Below, one piece after another: positions 1-11,690 of a stretch of 64,000 nt of DNA. This DNA is from Cycas panzhihuaensis (lineage: Eukaryota; Cycadophyta), in contig CM041465.1 of the NCBI GenBank assembly GCA_023213395.1, forward strand, positions 201,197,741 to 201,261,740, read 5' to 3'. Position 1 is the stretch's first letter. Each line of letters starts with the position of its first letter. A program made the position numbers and the translations under genes. Under the pieces are notes generated by a model that was given only the letters and a program-made list of their open reading frames with translations, was not told the origin of the DNA and made no database searches.

Positions 1-690
1 AAAGTATTTTGATGGCTATAAATAGGAAGTTTTAACTGCATCCCAAACCATTGTCAGAGGTTCTTTGGTCGCATATTTTCAGTTCTAGGGCTATAATTAG
101 CTCACCCATTTGGGGGCTACTATTTGGAGGGTTCCTCGCCTCGAAGATGGAAGGTTACTTATTCAAGAAAGACTAGTATTTTGTTATAATTTTGCTTTAT
201 TTTGGTATTATTTGATAATAAAGATTATTATTAACTTCTGTGGATTTTGTAATTCCTATTCCTTGTTCATTTTCTAGTTGAATAGTATCTAATTATTATC
301 TCTTATGGATTATTACCTATATTATAAGAAAAATTGCTATAAAAGAAGAACTAGATCACTACAGATATTATTATGAAGAGATGACTCCTTTTATGTGAAG
401 TGTTTTAATAACCATTAGTCCTAATCTAGTTGGCCTTGGTTGGCGGTTGCCAAGTTTGTGAGCCATATAGATTTGGGTTTGGTGATCACCTAGATCATGG
501 GTTTGGGGGTGGTTTTGGGGGCAAGGTAGAAGAGAGCATTAATAACAACATTGTCTTTCCTCTTTTTATATATTATAGTGAAATCAAACACCTAGAGGTA
601 ATCAAGCCACTTAGCTTACTCCTATAATAATGTTGGTTGATCAAGGAGTGTCTAAAGGCTATGGTGGTTTGTAAGAATTATAAATGGCAA
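1..690. other. AT-rich stretch, no gene seen
   Basis: No reading frame here resembles a known protein. A TATA-like ctataaatagg lies near 17-27 and an aataaag polyadenylation-like string near 218, so this could be part of an old plus-strand LTR, but no second copy is visible in the window and no terminal repeats can be drawn. It lies just downstream (minus-strand sense) of the gypsy RNase H fragment, where integrase would be expected, but no integrase motif is readable. Confidence 0.3.
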
Positions 691-1880
691 GCTAAGGAGA
701 TACTATTGCTACTTGTCAATTGCATATGGGATGGCCTTCATCACCTTTTGGTAGGCAGATAACCTACATTTATGGCCCTTAATCTTATAGCTCTTAAAGG
801 TAATTAGGTGAAAATTTTGTATAAGGATAATTCATAATCCAAATCCTAAGGCATTATGTTCTAGCTAGAATGATTATGAAAAATTCTAGGTGGCCATGGC
901 TAGGGTTGAGGTCATGATGACTTTGAGATAGTTGAATATATCCTCTGAGGCTAGGGACCTTTAAAAGGAGCCCTTATAAAGCAAACTGGTTAGTAAGATA
1001 ACAATAGAGGTATAGTTATGAATAAGCCATCTATAGAATCTTGTAAGACCAATAAAGGCATGAAGGTATGTTAAGTTTTTGGGTGTCAACCATGATGTGA
1101 TAGTGGAGATTTTATCTGGGCCAACTCAGACACCCTCCATAGAGATGATATACCCCAAGCATTGTAACTTAATCTTGCTAAATTTGCACTTAGATAGTTT
1201 GGCATAAAGTTTTTGTTATGTAAGTATTTAGAGAACTTTTGCAAATGCTTGAGATGATAGAGCTTCTTAGAGCTATAAATAATTATATCATCAAAGAATA
1301 TGATAACAAATTTACATAGGTGAGGAGAAAACATCCTATTCATAAGGGTACAAATATGGTTGGGGTATTACAAAGACCAAAGGACATGGCTTGGAACTTG
1401 AAGTGGCCATGATATATACAAAATGTTATTTTGTGGTGGTGATCTTATAGGATGATAGGGATCTGGTAGTAACTAGATTAAAGGTCAAGTTTAGAAAATA
1501 TAATTGTAGCATAGAACTTGTCAAGTATATTATCAATCTTGGGCATCGAAAACTTATTTTAAATCATAATCTTGTTAAATACCTTATAATCTATACATAA
1601 GCAGAATGAACTATCTCTGTTCTAGACTAGAATAATTGGAATAATGTAAGGACTTTTGTTGGGTTATATAACTCTCATATCCATAAGTTCAGTGGTTATT
1701 CTCTCAACCTCATACTTTTGAAAATATGAATTACGATATGGCCTTAGTCTAATTGGATCATGAGGGTTTTGCAATTTAATCAAGTGATGGAGTCCATAAT
1801 CTATAGGGGTAGTAGTAGGGATGGGTCTAAAAATAGACTAGTACTTGGTGATTAGATTTTGGATATCAGGATTGGTTGTG
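690..1880 (-). pseudogene. Decayed Ty3/gypsy reverse transcriptase and RNase H
   Basis: Read on the minus strand through several stops and shifts, the order of a gypsy RT is clear. A HHLIKL/RLRPYRN lead-in lies near 1790-1740, followed by QKYEVERITTELMDMRVI. Next come a CIDYKVFNKIMI block near 1600-1560, IFSKLDL-SSYYQI near 1490-1450, HGHFKFQAMSFGL near 1410-1370 and the catalytic FVIIFFDDIIIYSS near 1310-1270. GLTRFYRWLIHNYTS, the RT-RNase H connection, lies near 1055-1010. Weak RNase H similarity continues to about 780. The FFDD pair replaces the usual YVDD/FVDD and the second half of RNase H is very eroded. The style of these motifs is like chromoviral gypsy rather than the Tat-like elements further right. 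It is unrelated to the nest at 6967-57089. Confidence 0.8.
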
Positions 1881-2769
1881 GTATATACTTTAATGTTATT
1901 AATATGGACTATGTATTCCACACTATTATTTAAATGCTAACACATTTTGTTAGGGGAGTTAAGTTTATTTGGGAGAGGTTGTATCTCATAAAGTTTAGAA
2001 GTTTGCCTATAGTTAGCATTATAGTTCTTCTTATGAGATCTGGACCCTTTTCATTAGGGGTTCTTTTCCCTATTGATCTACTATAGGTTGAGACATATCA
2101 TTAAGTCAAAGTTGGGGATATTATAAGCCTATATGATATCAATCTATATCATCAAATTGAGGTTAGGGCCATTAAAAGTTTATATGATGGGGTTGTAAGA
2201 AGTATGGGTTATCTCTTTGGTTAGGTAAGGATCTTGTAGCTACAAATTTAGCATATAGTTCTCTATATATTCTAATAGATTCCTTAAGAGAGGGTAAGGG
2301 AAATGTCTTGAGGTGTGTCTCAATATGACCCTTGGGTCCTACCATATATATGTTTATCAAAGTTTATTTATCTTAACTTTGGTTTTATATGGACCAATTA
2401 TATAATGCTTGGAATTCATCTGTAAACACCTCTACTAATGATGATTGTTTAAGCCTTATTAGTTTAATGAAGAATGACTAACTCCAAGTTTCCTCGTACT
2501 ACTTGAAGAAACAATTTATGAAGTGTAACCAGATTTAAGTTGAACAACATTCTTTTTTCCATCAATTAAACTAATGATGAGATTTTTCATCCATGTGGAT
2601 AAATACATATAATAGTTAATCCTCTTTAAACATTGGGTTGAGGGTGAAGTAGGATTTTAATTTACTTATCTAACTGTAAGTGTTTTTCCTATTTAAATTA
2701 GGATCAAAAGTTGGAATGCTGATTTTGTGGTGGAGATATTACTATCATGGTGGATTACTTCCCTATGGT

Positions 2770-2960
2770 GAATTGCTTCCCTATGGAGAATAAGGAGGGG
2801 AAGAGTTGGCTATCATATTTGATGTCCTTGTGCTATTGGAATTTGATTGCATTATTGAAGTAACTAAGGCTATTAAATCTACCTTTGAAGGGAGTTTGGC
2901 TAACTCAGCCTTTATCTCTTTTTTGAAATCTTCAAGTTATTTTTCTAGTGTCATGATCCT
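2770..2960 (-). pseudogene. Possible gypsy gag N-terminus
   Basis: On the minus strand from about 2950, one frame with a single early stop reads an amphipathic, charged helix (EDFKKEIKAELAKLPSKVDL, then LIALVTSIMQSNSNS). This looks like the N-terminal coiled region of gypsy gag proteins and lies upstream of the RT fragment on the same strand. No retrotransposon gag core or zinc knuckle can be read between it and the RT, so most of gag and the protease appear lost. A chance open stretch is possible. Confidence 0.35.
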
Positions 2961-4170
2961 TTATGCTTGTGTGCATGCCATTATAAATATATAATTGGAT
3001 TTAAAGGAGAGGGGCTTAACAAGAAGAAAGGGAAATATGCGAAATAGGAAATAGTAAGATAGAATGGATTTTAAGAAATAAGGAATGCCTTGGTAAAAAG
3101 AAGGGATAAAGAGAGAGTAAGGGTACTTGGAGTGTTTATAATCTATTGACCCTAGAATTTATGTAACAAAATCACCTAATATACTTGGACAAGCATGAAA
3201 AACTTTTCAAAATAAAATAAGTAAGTTTTAGGGGTGAAATTTTGGTAGTGAGACCTACAGGTGATCCAGGTGCTATTATACCAAAAAACTAACTATAAAA
3301 ATTGACCTTGCATAAATTGATCATTGTGATGTGCTAATTAAAATAAGATGTATGAATTTTAACTCTAATTTTTTTAATCTTAGATTTTTTTTTTTTTTCT
3401 TATGGCGAGTTTGTCTGTTTAGGCCATTTCTGATTCTGATAAATATTAAGAAAGTTATGGTCTTTTACTTTTCATTCTTTTTTTTTTTTCTACTTTACTT
3501 TGTAGTTTTATGCTTCTAGTGATAAATGTTTAGAAGTCTCAATTTCTTGTCAAGAGAGGGATGTTGAATCATAGGGATGTCAAATTGAAGGAAACCTATT
3601 GGACTCTAATAACGGGTGTGCTTAGTCTTGTAGGCCTATCGATAAACCCCTTTATAGAAGTTCAAGACAAGTAGCTTTGTGGTGTTAGCCACTAACCATT
3701 GCACTATAAGGCTATTACGGTCAACTAGTTTTTTATTCTAGGTAAGGTAGGGGAATCCTACAAGGGTCCTTTGATATACCTAAAGGTACATGGAGGCTTA
3801 ATTTTGTAGCTGAGTTCTATCTAAGACTTGGTTTAACAGACTTAACTAAAGTCTTTTACGCAAAGGAGGAAAAGCCACAATGTGTTTAGTCCAAATTAAC
3901 ATATCCTCATGACATCTATGGACTTGTGATATAAGATCTCTACATATCTAGGGTAAGCAACTTCTAAGAAAAGTTATCTATCCAAGAAAATAGAAGGAGG
4001 TAATAGAAAGAGTAGCTATCAAGCAGTGTTGTCTACCCTTGGACCAAAACTAAAATAACTAAAACTGAAACTAAAAGAATTTTTTGCAAGAGAAAGGTTA
4101 CGAGGGTTACGACATTAAAAAAAAATATCCTTCTCTAGCTCTTGAATGCCTCTATAGGGTTGTCAAACCT

Positions 4171-4184
4171 CACTCTAATACCCC
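4171..4184 (-). other. Weak primer-binding-site-like motif
   Basis: The minus strand reads GGGGTATTAGAGTG, two or three changes from the initiator-Met primer site TGGTATCAGAGC. A TG dinucleotide at 4186 could be the inner LTR edge, so a 5' LTR of the minus-strand gypsy fragment to the left might start here. No matching 3' LTR lies in the window, so this remains a guess. Confidence 0.3.
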
Positions 4185-5004
4185 TTGTAGTGTATCTTCC
4201 TAAGAATGTCCTTGCATATAATATGAAAAAGGAGATAGGAGAGTAGATACAACACCTTTATTAAATTATAGAAGTCGATATTATAGAATGTCTCTCACAA
4301 ATAGCATAATGGAAACAAATGAGCATCAAAGGAGTACCAAAGTACTTTATCTAAAGAAGGGAAAATGAAATAATAATCCTTTATAAGTAATCTTTGACCC
4401 TTAAATAAATAAAAAGGGTCTCTTTCAAATAATCATATTGGCAGCCCTCATGGCCTTACATGTCATTGGAGGGCTTGGCAGCCTACACACAAAACTCAAT
4501 GGTTAACACCAACAATTAACCTTTAATGGATTCCACATGCTAATGCTTTCATCTACTTATAAAGATGGAGTTATGTTATAGGGATACTTACAACAACCTC
4601 TACAAATGAACCAAAATAGACATGTTATTTGCAGCTAATTCTATCATTTATAATAGATGTTATTCATATAATTAGGGTGATCAATCTTATATAAGTGAAG
4701 TTAAATAAGAACAACCTCTTTCACACTTTGTGGAGTTGACATTAAAACTACTATACATAATTTATGGGCACCACATGTCTAATAAAATGTCCCCATAAAA
4801 GGCAATAACAAATCTCACCATTATCTTATTAATCATACCCTTGATTTGGTCATGTCTTAATTAAACTAGTGTATCCTAACTAGTTCCTAGTTTTCTCCAT
4901 CTTTGATATTTTTTAGCTTAATAAGGCTTCCATTAATTTGTTGAACTTAACTAAACATATGAAGGAGGCTTTGATAATATATATGCTACACAAGATCACA
5001 CCAT

Positions 5005-5019
5005 CAAGCTCTAATACCA
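5005..5019 (-). other. Primer-binding site, tRNA-iMet type (minus strand)
   Basis: The minus strand reads TGGTATTAGAGCTTG, one transition away from the plant initiator-Met primer site TGGTATCAGAGC. It lies beside the probable LTR at 5027-5567 and marks that LTR as the 5' LTR of a minus-strand element extending to the left. Confidence 0.5.
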
Positions 5020-5026
5020 TATATAA

Positions 5027-5567
5027 TGAAGCATATATACATAAATGGGATGTTTAAGATTTAATAATAAGCATACTAAAAAATGAAATAAGCATCAATA
5101 CATAAGGCAATAGAATAAGTTGGAAATGATAATCTTCAAATATTGTATTATGAGAGAATGCATACTTATAGAAGCATACAACTCATGAATGTCCAATCAT
5201 ATTCAAGAACCTTCATGGAGACCTATGAGGGTGCATGTAAAGGGGTAAGCTTTGCACAACACTCCATAGGTTCACACATTCATGACTATATAATAGAGAG
5301 GTTATATGAAGGGTTTCTTACTAATAATTAAACATTATACTTAATAATTTGAGTAAAATCCTAGATATCCTATTTTTGATAACCTAGGAAAAGGATGAAC
5401 CTATTCAATGAAATATCAAATAATAATAATAATTTAAATATGTTTCTTCCTAATGATTGTGCACCTATTTATACATGACATTTTCTAATTGATAATGAGG
5501 GTAGCTTCAACACACCAATTACTTATTAATTATTATTAATATATTAATTGTGATTTAGATTGCAACA
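5027..5567 (-). repeat. Probable worn LTR of a minus-strand element
   Basis: This block can be drawn as TGTTGC...CA on the minus strand (plus-strand edges TGAAGC and GCAACA). A tRNA-iMet-like primer site lies just left, at 5005-5019. A purine tract on the minus strand (AAGGAGAGGGAGTA, 5568-5581) lies just right. Having a primer site on one side and a polypurine tract on the other suggests one LTR shared by two tandem copies, or a rearranged remnant. No second copy was found in the window, so the edges are approximate. Confidence 0.4.
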
Positions 5568-5581
5568 TACTCCCTCTCCTT

Positions 5582-6961
5582 AAAATTTTTACCTATAAAG
5601 ATTAATAGTGTAGGAGATGCTCGTTAATTATCATCTATAGTGATCTTTCTCTTTGAAAGGAGGTGCCTTCTTGTTATGTCACCATGCTTATGCAACTTAG
5701 TAGTACTACTTGTGATGTACGATATTTACTCTACCTTGGTTTCCTCCTTATAACTTGTCCTATGTTGTATGTGTCTTTGCTAAGCAATAAGTAGGTTTAT
5801 TTATCTTGTAATGTTTGTGCTTATCATCTTAGGTGGTGATATAGGAGTTTTGTATTCTTAGGGGATGTACTATAATATTTAGGTTTGTTTTCCTTGTTTT
5901 TGAAGTAATTTATCATATATTTTGAGGCCCTAATGTGCATATCCTAATATAGAGTTTTGTGCCCTATTATAGTAGGTATCTTTAGTTGATCTCAATTTAT
6001 TCTATGGATAGTTTATTTCCTATACTTCCTTTCATATATGTCTAGATCCATTACCCCTTCATCATTATATTTTTCCAAATTTTATGTGCTCTTGTAATCC
6101 TATATTACATTATCATAAGGCTTACTTTGGTTTATTGAGTTAAACTCATTAGTTTGCTCTCTATATATTTTGTCCTATATCACTTCTTTATCTTATTTAA
6201 TGTGTAATTCTAGATCTACTTCAACTTTTGCTCTTAGATACTAATTAAAGCCATTGATGTCTTGAGGGTTGTTATTAATAAGAATCTCAATAATGTCATC
6301 TATTGAAGGATTTTAAGGGTGAATCATGTGTGGATTGAGTTATATTTACGATTTGTCCTAAAATTTTATTATTAAACTAATAAGATTTTATATTATCTAG
6401 TACAACCACCCTTATCTCCCTAATTATTTGATTGACCTTTTAGCTTGTTTAAAGTGAAACCCACCTTCTACTATTTATAAGTGAATTTTATATCTAGAAC
6501 TTTAAGTATGGAAATCTATTACCCTAGTTCTAGTTGACTATCAAAGTTGGATGTGGACATCTCATCTTGAATGTTGATTTTTTAGGGCTTATGTCCTAAT
6601 ATATGAATATTTAGAAAGTCTACTTGGTGATAAAATAAGGTGATTCTTTTTTATTGGATAATTATGGTGGACTTAAGAATGTGGAGTGAGGTGACAACTC
6701 TTTAAAAACTTATTACAAAGCATCTAATCTTTCAAAAAAGTAAGCAAGAATTAAAAATTTTATAAATTATGATCAAAATAAAATTAGAGTCATCATTGTA
6801 GTTATTAGTTATAATGACCAATAATGCATACTTTGTTTTTGGGCTTTATTAAAATCCAAATCAAATCAAGATCTTATTAATGACCATGATAGTAATGCCT
6901 CTCCTCTCCTTTCTTCCAACTTAGACTCATCCACCCATATCATCCAAGAGCTTGAGAAGCA
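5582..6961. other. AT-rich DNA, no gene recognised
   Basis: Only short frames occur on either strand and none matches a family I know. If the LTR to the left is a 3' LTR, this would be the remnant of a minus-strand internal region. The last bases, ATTTT at 6962-6966, are the left target duplication of the large copia element. Confidence 0.3.
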
Positions 6962-6966
6962 ATTTT

Positions 6967-7253
6967 TGTTGGATAATGTTTATTAGTAGGAAATCTAAAA
7001 AGTGTGTCTGCATTGGGTTGTGTGGAGCTGACTTGAGCCACCCTAGTCAACCCACTCACCTAATATTTTAACGATGTTTTTTAACACCAAAATGTCAATA
7101 GACATTGGGCAACCCCAATGTCCTAACTATTTAAATGGGCCTCATGGCCCAAAGGTGTTTCTCAATATCACTAGTATTTTTTGGAAACTTTGTTAATTAT
7201 TTTACAATAGCCTTGTAATATTATGGTTCTACACTAACCTTCTACTACCTACA
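6967..7253 (+). repeat. 5' LTR of outer copia element
   Basis: It begins TGTTGGATAATG and ends CTACTACCTACA, and it matches 56803-57089 along its whole length with no net length change. Differences are mostly transitions, as expected of methylated, deaminated plant repeats. The ATTTT duplication precedes it. Confidence 0.92.
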
Positions 7254-7268
7254 TTTGATATCAAAGCC
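7254..7268 (+). other. Degraded tRNA-iMet primer-binding site
   Basis: TTTGATATCAAAGCC directly follows the LTR. It matches TGGTATCAGAGCC except for two G-to-A changes, and it fixes the plus orientation of the element. Confidence 0.75.
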
Positions 7269-7439
7269 TTGTTTATCTATAGGGACCATCATATTATTAT
7301 ACTTTTTATTTATACTTACCTTCGTTGTAGGTTTATTGAGTATTCAACCCATAGAGCCTCATAGAACAACATAGTTTGCAGCTTGTATAGGTTGTCATAT
7401 TGCCTTGGAGCTCATTACATGCATTAAACACCCTCTTAC

Positions 7440-7441
<2 letters not shown>

Positions 7442-7493
<52 letters not shown>
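7442..7493. repeat. (TA)n microsatellite
   Basis: About 26 perfect TA units in the copia leader. Confidence 0.95.
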
Positions 7494-7496
<3 letters not shown>

Positions 7497-8288
7497 TGTT
7501 TGATTATTGGGTGTAGTACATCATCCAGTATATACTTGGCTACTATCATTCATCCTCTCTACATGATCTTCATGTCTGTGTGGCTTCACACTCCTATGTA
7601 GTTGGCTCTATGATTGTCTACATTGTTGGCCTACATATCTCTTCCTTGAAATGATTTTTATTAACATAACTTCATATATAGTTTGAAACTTGATTTTTAT
7701 ATGCTCGACATTTGTGTAACCTACATGTATACATGCATGGCTTGTGTGGTTTGTTTGAATTGTTAACTCACAATTTTTTATAGCTTTATCGCTTGTGCAT
7801 AGACTGACATTGACTTGGAGGAGTTTTAATCATATCTCAAGGATTATTTTATTAATTTCATTAATTTTTACTTTTAGTTTTAGGTTTTATAAGGTGACCT
7901 TGACTTTAATTGATTCATACTCTCTGTCGGATAATCGAAATCCTAGTATATGACTATTTGTTTTGATCCTCTCTGAGTCCTCTTGGTAGTGGAGAAGATG
8001 GATCAAGATTTTATCATCCCATTTGTGAGATCTTGTTCTCTGAAGCTCATCTTACCTCACGGATTTATAAAAACCCCTCGCCCATGTTATTTTTTCATTG
8101 ATTTATTTAATTTTTAATAATTACAATCTCAAATTTTCTATATAATCTTGATCAATCAATTGATATAAGGTCATTTGATTGTTTTATAGAAGTCTTTTAT
8201 TGATTTTTGATCAATTTAATTAATTAAAATCATAATTTCTATATGTGGTCGTGTTTTTGTAAGTTTACATATAAAAATTTGATTTTAC

Positions 8289-8379
<91 letters not shown>

Positions 8380-8397
8380 TAGATAGATAGATAGATA
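8289..8397. repeat. (TA)n-(GATA)n compound microsatellite
   Basis: About 45 TA units with one TG interruption near 8305, followed by five GATA units (8377-8397). Such tracts arise by slippage and have no evident role here. Confidence 0.95.
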
Positions 8398-8631
8398 TAA
8401 AATTTATAATAAATTTAATTAAATTTGATAAAATGTTATAGTCCGTTAGCCCCTTTCATCATCAGCGGGTAGTCATATTTTTGCCCCATGTGACCCTAGT
8501 CTTTATAAAAAGGAGCAAATCTGAAAACCCATTAAGTTGTATTTTATAATTTTAGATTTTAAGATATTTATCTATATTTCATAAATTTTGAGATTCGTAG
8601 CCCCCCTTTTTGCTAGTAAGTGATCACATGT

Positions 8632-8853
8632 TGTTGGAAAATAGAATCTGTAATAAGATATTGACAAATAAAATAGAACACCTCCACAAGATTGAACGAT
8701 ACCCTTAAGGTACCTCAAATTGTATTAACAAAACATCCTTACAACAACCTTCAATATGATACACTATATTGTGTATTTATAATACAAGTCATGATGGAAG
8801 AGTATGACCCGCTTACATGTGGGATAAATCAAATGTGCATTAATATTCTAACA
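8632..8853 (-). repeat. 3' LTR of the non-autonomous element
   Basis: It matches 11469-11690 over its full length. On the minus strand it begins TGTTAGAATATTAATGC and is preceded by the purine tract. Confidence 0.92.
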
Positions 8854-8867
8854 CTCCCCCTTAATGC
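8854..8867 (-). other. Polypurine tract
   Basis: The minus strand reads GCATTAAGGGGGAG immediately before the 3' LTR, in the position required for plus-strand DNA priming. Confidence 0.8.
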
Positions 8868-8876
8868 ATATTTGGG

Positions 8877-10070
8877 TTATTTGTACTTGTAACGCCTTGT
8901 CTTTGGAAATATCTTGAAAATGATGTCTTCAACTTGATCCTTATCTTCGATCTTGTAGTGATGTCTTTGCTGTAGAATGATGTCTTCATCTTGATTTTCA
9001 TCTTTAATTATGTACTGATGCCTTTGTAATGTGATATTCTCAGCTTGATTTCCATCTTCAATCCTATAGTGATGATGTTGATGTAGCAGCTCTAACAAGT
9101 GCAAATCATGATTCTTCATTATGCTTGGTCTAGTCCTATTTTGATGTAGATACTGTAAATAACCATCTTCAATCATAACTTGTTTGTCATCATTATCTTG
9201 TATAAACTCTTGAACACTATGTACAATAATAATTTCTTCAACCTTAGGAGTAGAGTCTTGATTAACTTGAATACTCTTTGAACTTGATACAATGCTCAAA
9301 GAAGAAATATCATTCAAACTTAAATCAATACTTAAAGTAGGAATATCATCAATATAAGACTCATCCTTTATAGAACGTTTAGATTCATATTCAATCTCTC
9401 TTAAAATCATGGTGTCATCTATATAAACCTTTATCAACTCGTCACTTTAGATGTCATCATTAGTAGTTGTAGTCTTATCAATGCATTCAACCATCGTTTC
9501 TTTACATTCAGTAGAAATGTTATCAATACTCATACCATCTTCATCTTGACATGTTGTTTCATTAGTGTTGACATTATTTTCTTCATTTGTTGTACCTCTA
9601 CCATAACCATAACTAGCCTTAATTGCCTTTTCAATCATTCGTTGTGTCTCTTCAGGGGTTTGTTCAAATACTTCCTTTAGAAAATCCTAAGCTTCTTTAG
9701 CATTACTTGCATGTAGAATCATAGGAATGACAAAATGGAATCTAGAAGGAAGATCAACCTCATTGAATGTAGCTCGAATCATAATGAATGTTTTTTTATC
9801 TTTCTTCTTAAGCATTTCCTTTTCTTCTTCATCCTTAGGGATATCATATTCATCAGTAACAATCTTCTACAAACCTTTAGCTATGAATAAACATCTCATT
9901 TTAATTGTCCAAAAGAAGTAGTCTTCACCATTGCACTTAGGTATTGGAAGAAATGAATCCCTTAAGTAATATTCATTTGATTCAGGAGTATATATAACTA
10001 CATCATTATCCTCCATGATTGTAAATGCCATGTTTATCTGCCATGTCCCTTTTTCAATTAATAAACTCAC
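8877..10070 (-). pseudogene. Copia-type gag (UBN2/DUF4219-like) with acidic tail
   Basis: Read on the minus strand, the protein starts near 10070 (or at an in-frame Met near 10030). It shows SFLPIPKCNGEDYFFWTIKM then RCLFIAKGL (about 9970-9867), the conserved start of copia gag proteins: a PKFNGENY-W--KM motif and a hydrophobic helix. After a stop near 9866 and a frame change, it continues with FIMIRATFNEVDLPSRFHF, then HASNAKEA-DFLKEVFEQ and QRMIEKAIKASYGYGRGTT. After 9638 it becomes a strongly acidic, low-complexity tail, with repeated HQHHHYRIEDGNQAEN-like units about 12-15 residues long near 9070-8900. No CCHC zinc knuckle or protease motif is seen. Two or three disruptions make it a pseudogene in this copy. 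The acidic repeat tail is unusual for gag and I do not recognise it. Confidence 0.7.
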
Positions 10071-11453
10071 TTATCATTGGTAACTTGCCTATTGATCACT
10101 CTCAACAAATTTCCTCATGTCTCATATCTCACATCATTGACTTTATCATCACATCATTGCCTTATCCATTTCACATATCACCAACCAGTCATGTAGAATC
10201 GAAACACTCACTTCACCAAATCAATGCCTCATAAATCTCACAATGATCATACATGTCATATGTCGCTACTAAGACACACACTTCACTTGATTGTCCAAAA
10301 CATACAACTCATGCTATTAAACTATTTAATAATTTTGCTTCCTTGCAACTCAGGTATCTTTAACAAGAAACTCATCATTCTTTGCCCATTCAATCAACTA
10401 GAACACATCATCAAACATCCCTAATCTCATCCTCAAAACATGTCCAATAATTACCTAATCTTGTCATGTTAACCTCACATGCAACAAGCATCTCATCGCC
10501 TCATATCACTATCTTTCTTACCCTCAAATTAGTCTTATCATGCCCATAAAGTCCCTTCACCTAAATCACATTCCAAGGAGCACTAAATCACCATATGTCA
10601 CCCAACTCATTCATACAAACACATGCACTGTCACTTCATCACCATACAATATCATCATCATAATAGCTCTCTCATATGAACACATGTAAGAAGGTACTTA
10701 ATTTTCCATTAAATAATCACCATCATGCACTTCAAATCACCAATAAAGTACCAAATATATTTACATCAATATAACTTAATATCATCTCACTTGTAACAAT
10801 ACTCTCCCATGCATAACATATATAAGAGAGCCTCAAACAATCACTTCATTACCATTACCTCACTCATGTCACCATATTAATATGAAACCCTTAAATTCCT
10901 AAAAACTTATTTCTGAAAAAAAATATAACTAAAAAATACATAAAATATTAATGGAAATGATGGCCTCTGAAATACGATTCCAATGGTTCACACAAAATTG
11001 AATTTTAATATCCAGATTAAAAGTTATGCTCATTTTAAAAATTTCATAATTAGGGTTTCTAGGGGCTGTAATAGTACCTTCTAATAAATTACTCATAACA
11101 TTTTATTCTGAACTCTGATAAATCTCAAACTACTTCCATTAGAAAGAAAATGAAAAAACACATAGAATAAAAAAAAAATTGAGGTTATTTGGATACCTGT
11201 AGCTAAAGTTATAGCTATTTGAAGTTGAGGTTACAGATCTATCCCAAAAATATAGTGACAGAAAAAATGTAGGCCGAAATTAATTTTGTTACAATTTTCA
11301 CACTTTCACCCTAAAATCTATAGTGTGACCACTCAAATTTTATAGAATGAGCTATTTCATCTCAATTTCACCATTACTTTTTAGAAATTTCAATGTTATG
11401 GCACCTCCTAAATTACTGCTCTAATACTGAATAAAAACACCTCTCTTAACCTA
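10071..11453 (-). other. Untranslated leader of the non-autonomous element
   Basis: This lies between the primer site and the gag start. The base composition is asymmetric (C/A-rich on the plus strand around 10080-10900, so G/T-rich in the transcript). No convincing protein was found. Short plus-strand frames here reflect the low guanine content rather than genes. Confidence 0.6.
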
Positions 11454-11468
11454 GGTGCTCTGATACCA
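11454..11468 (-). other. Primer-binding site, tRNA-iMet
   Basis: The minus strand reads TGGTATCAGAGCACC directly after the 5' LTR, a perfect match to the standard plant initiator-Met site over its first 12 bases. Confidence 0.92.
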
Positions 11469-11690
11469 TGTTGGAAAACAGAACCTACAATAAGATATTG
11501 ATAAATAAAATAAAACACTTCCATAGGATTGAACCGTACCCTTAAGGTACCTCAAATTGTATTAACAAAATATCCCTATAATAACCTTCAATATGATACA
11601 CTATATTGTATATTTATAATACAAGTCATGATGGAAGAGTAGGACCCACTTATATGTGGGACAAATCAAATGTGCATTAATATTCTAATA
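11469..11690 (-). repeat. 5' LTR of the non-autonomous element
   Basis: Full-length partner of 8632-8853. The outer end reads TATTAG instead of TGTTAG through one transition. Confidence 0.92.

Larger units (their letters stand above)
7269..8631 (+). other. Leader of outer copia, first part
   Basis: This is untranslated leader between the primer site and gag, with no recognisable protein on either strand. With 11691-12779 it makes a leader of about 2.4 kb, long for copia, so an unrecognised older insertion may be hidden here. It contains two TA microsatellites. The motif tttataaaaaggagc near 8502 resembles a TATA box but has no supporting context. Confidence 0.5.
8632..11690 (-). mobile_element. 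Non-autonomous LTR retrotransposon with gag-like ORF only
   Basis: This is a minus-strand element with 222-bp LTRs at 8632-8853 and 11469-11690. On the minus strand each runs from TGTTAG to CCAACA, with the first dinucleotide decayed to TA in the 5' copy. A near-perfect primer site TGGTATCAGAGCACC lies at 11468-11454, and a purine tract GCATTAAGGGGGAG lies next to the 3' LTR (8867-8854). Flanks CATGT (8627-8631) and CATAT (11691-11695) are a target duplication with one transition. The internal 2.6 kb holds gag-like protein but no protease, integrase, RT or RNase H. It therefore needed another copia element's proteins to move. The LTRs differ at about 21 of 222 positions by hand count. Confidence 0.9.

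Noticed and set aside
2110-2170. Plus-strand reading DINLYHQIEVRA, similar to the gypsy RT motif DLRSGYHQIRV
   Set aside because: The minus strand carries the true RT with the same motif near 1470 in full context. The plus-strand string has no neighbouring RT blocks, so I treat it as chance or an unprovable inverted remnant.
7442-8397. TA microsatellites as an origin or matrix attachment region
   Set aside because: Simple slippage tracts in a dead element leader, with no other supporting signal.
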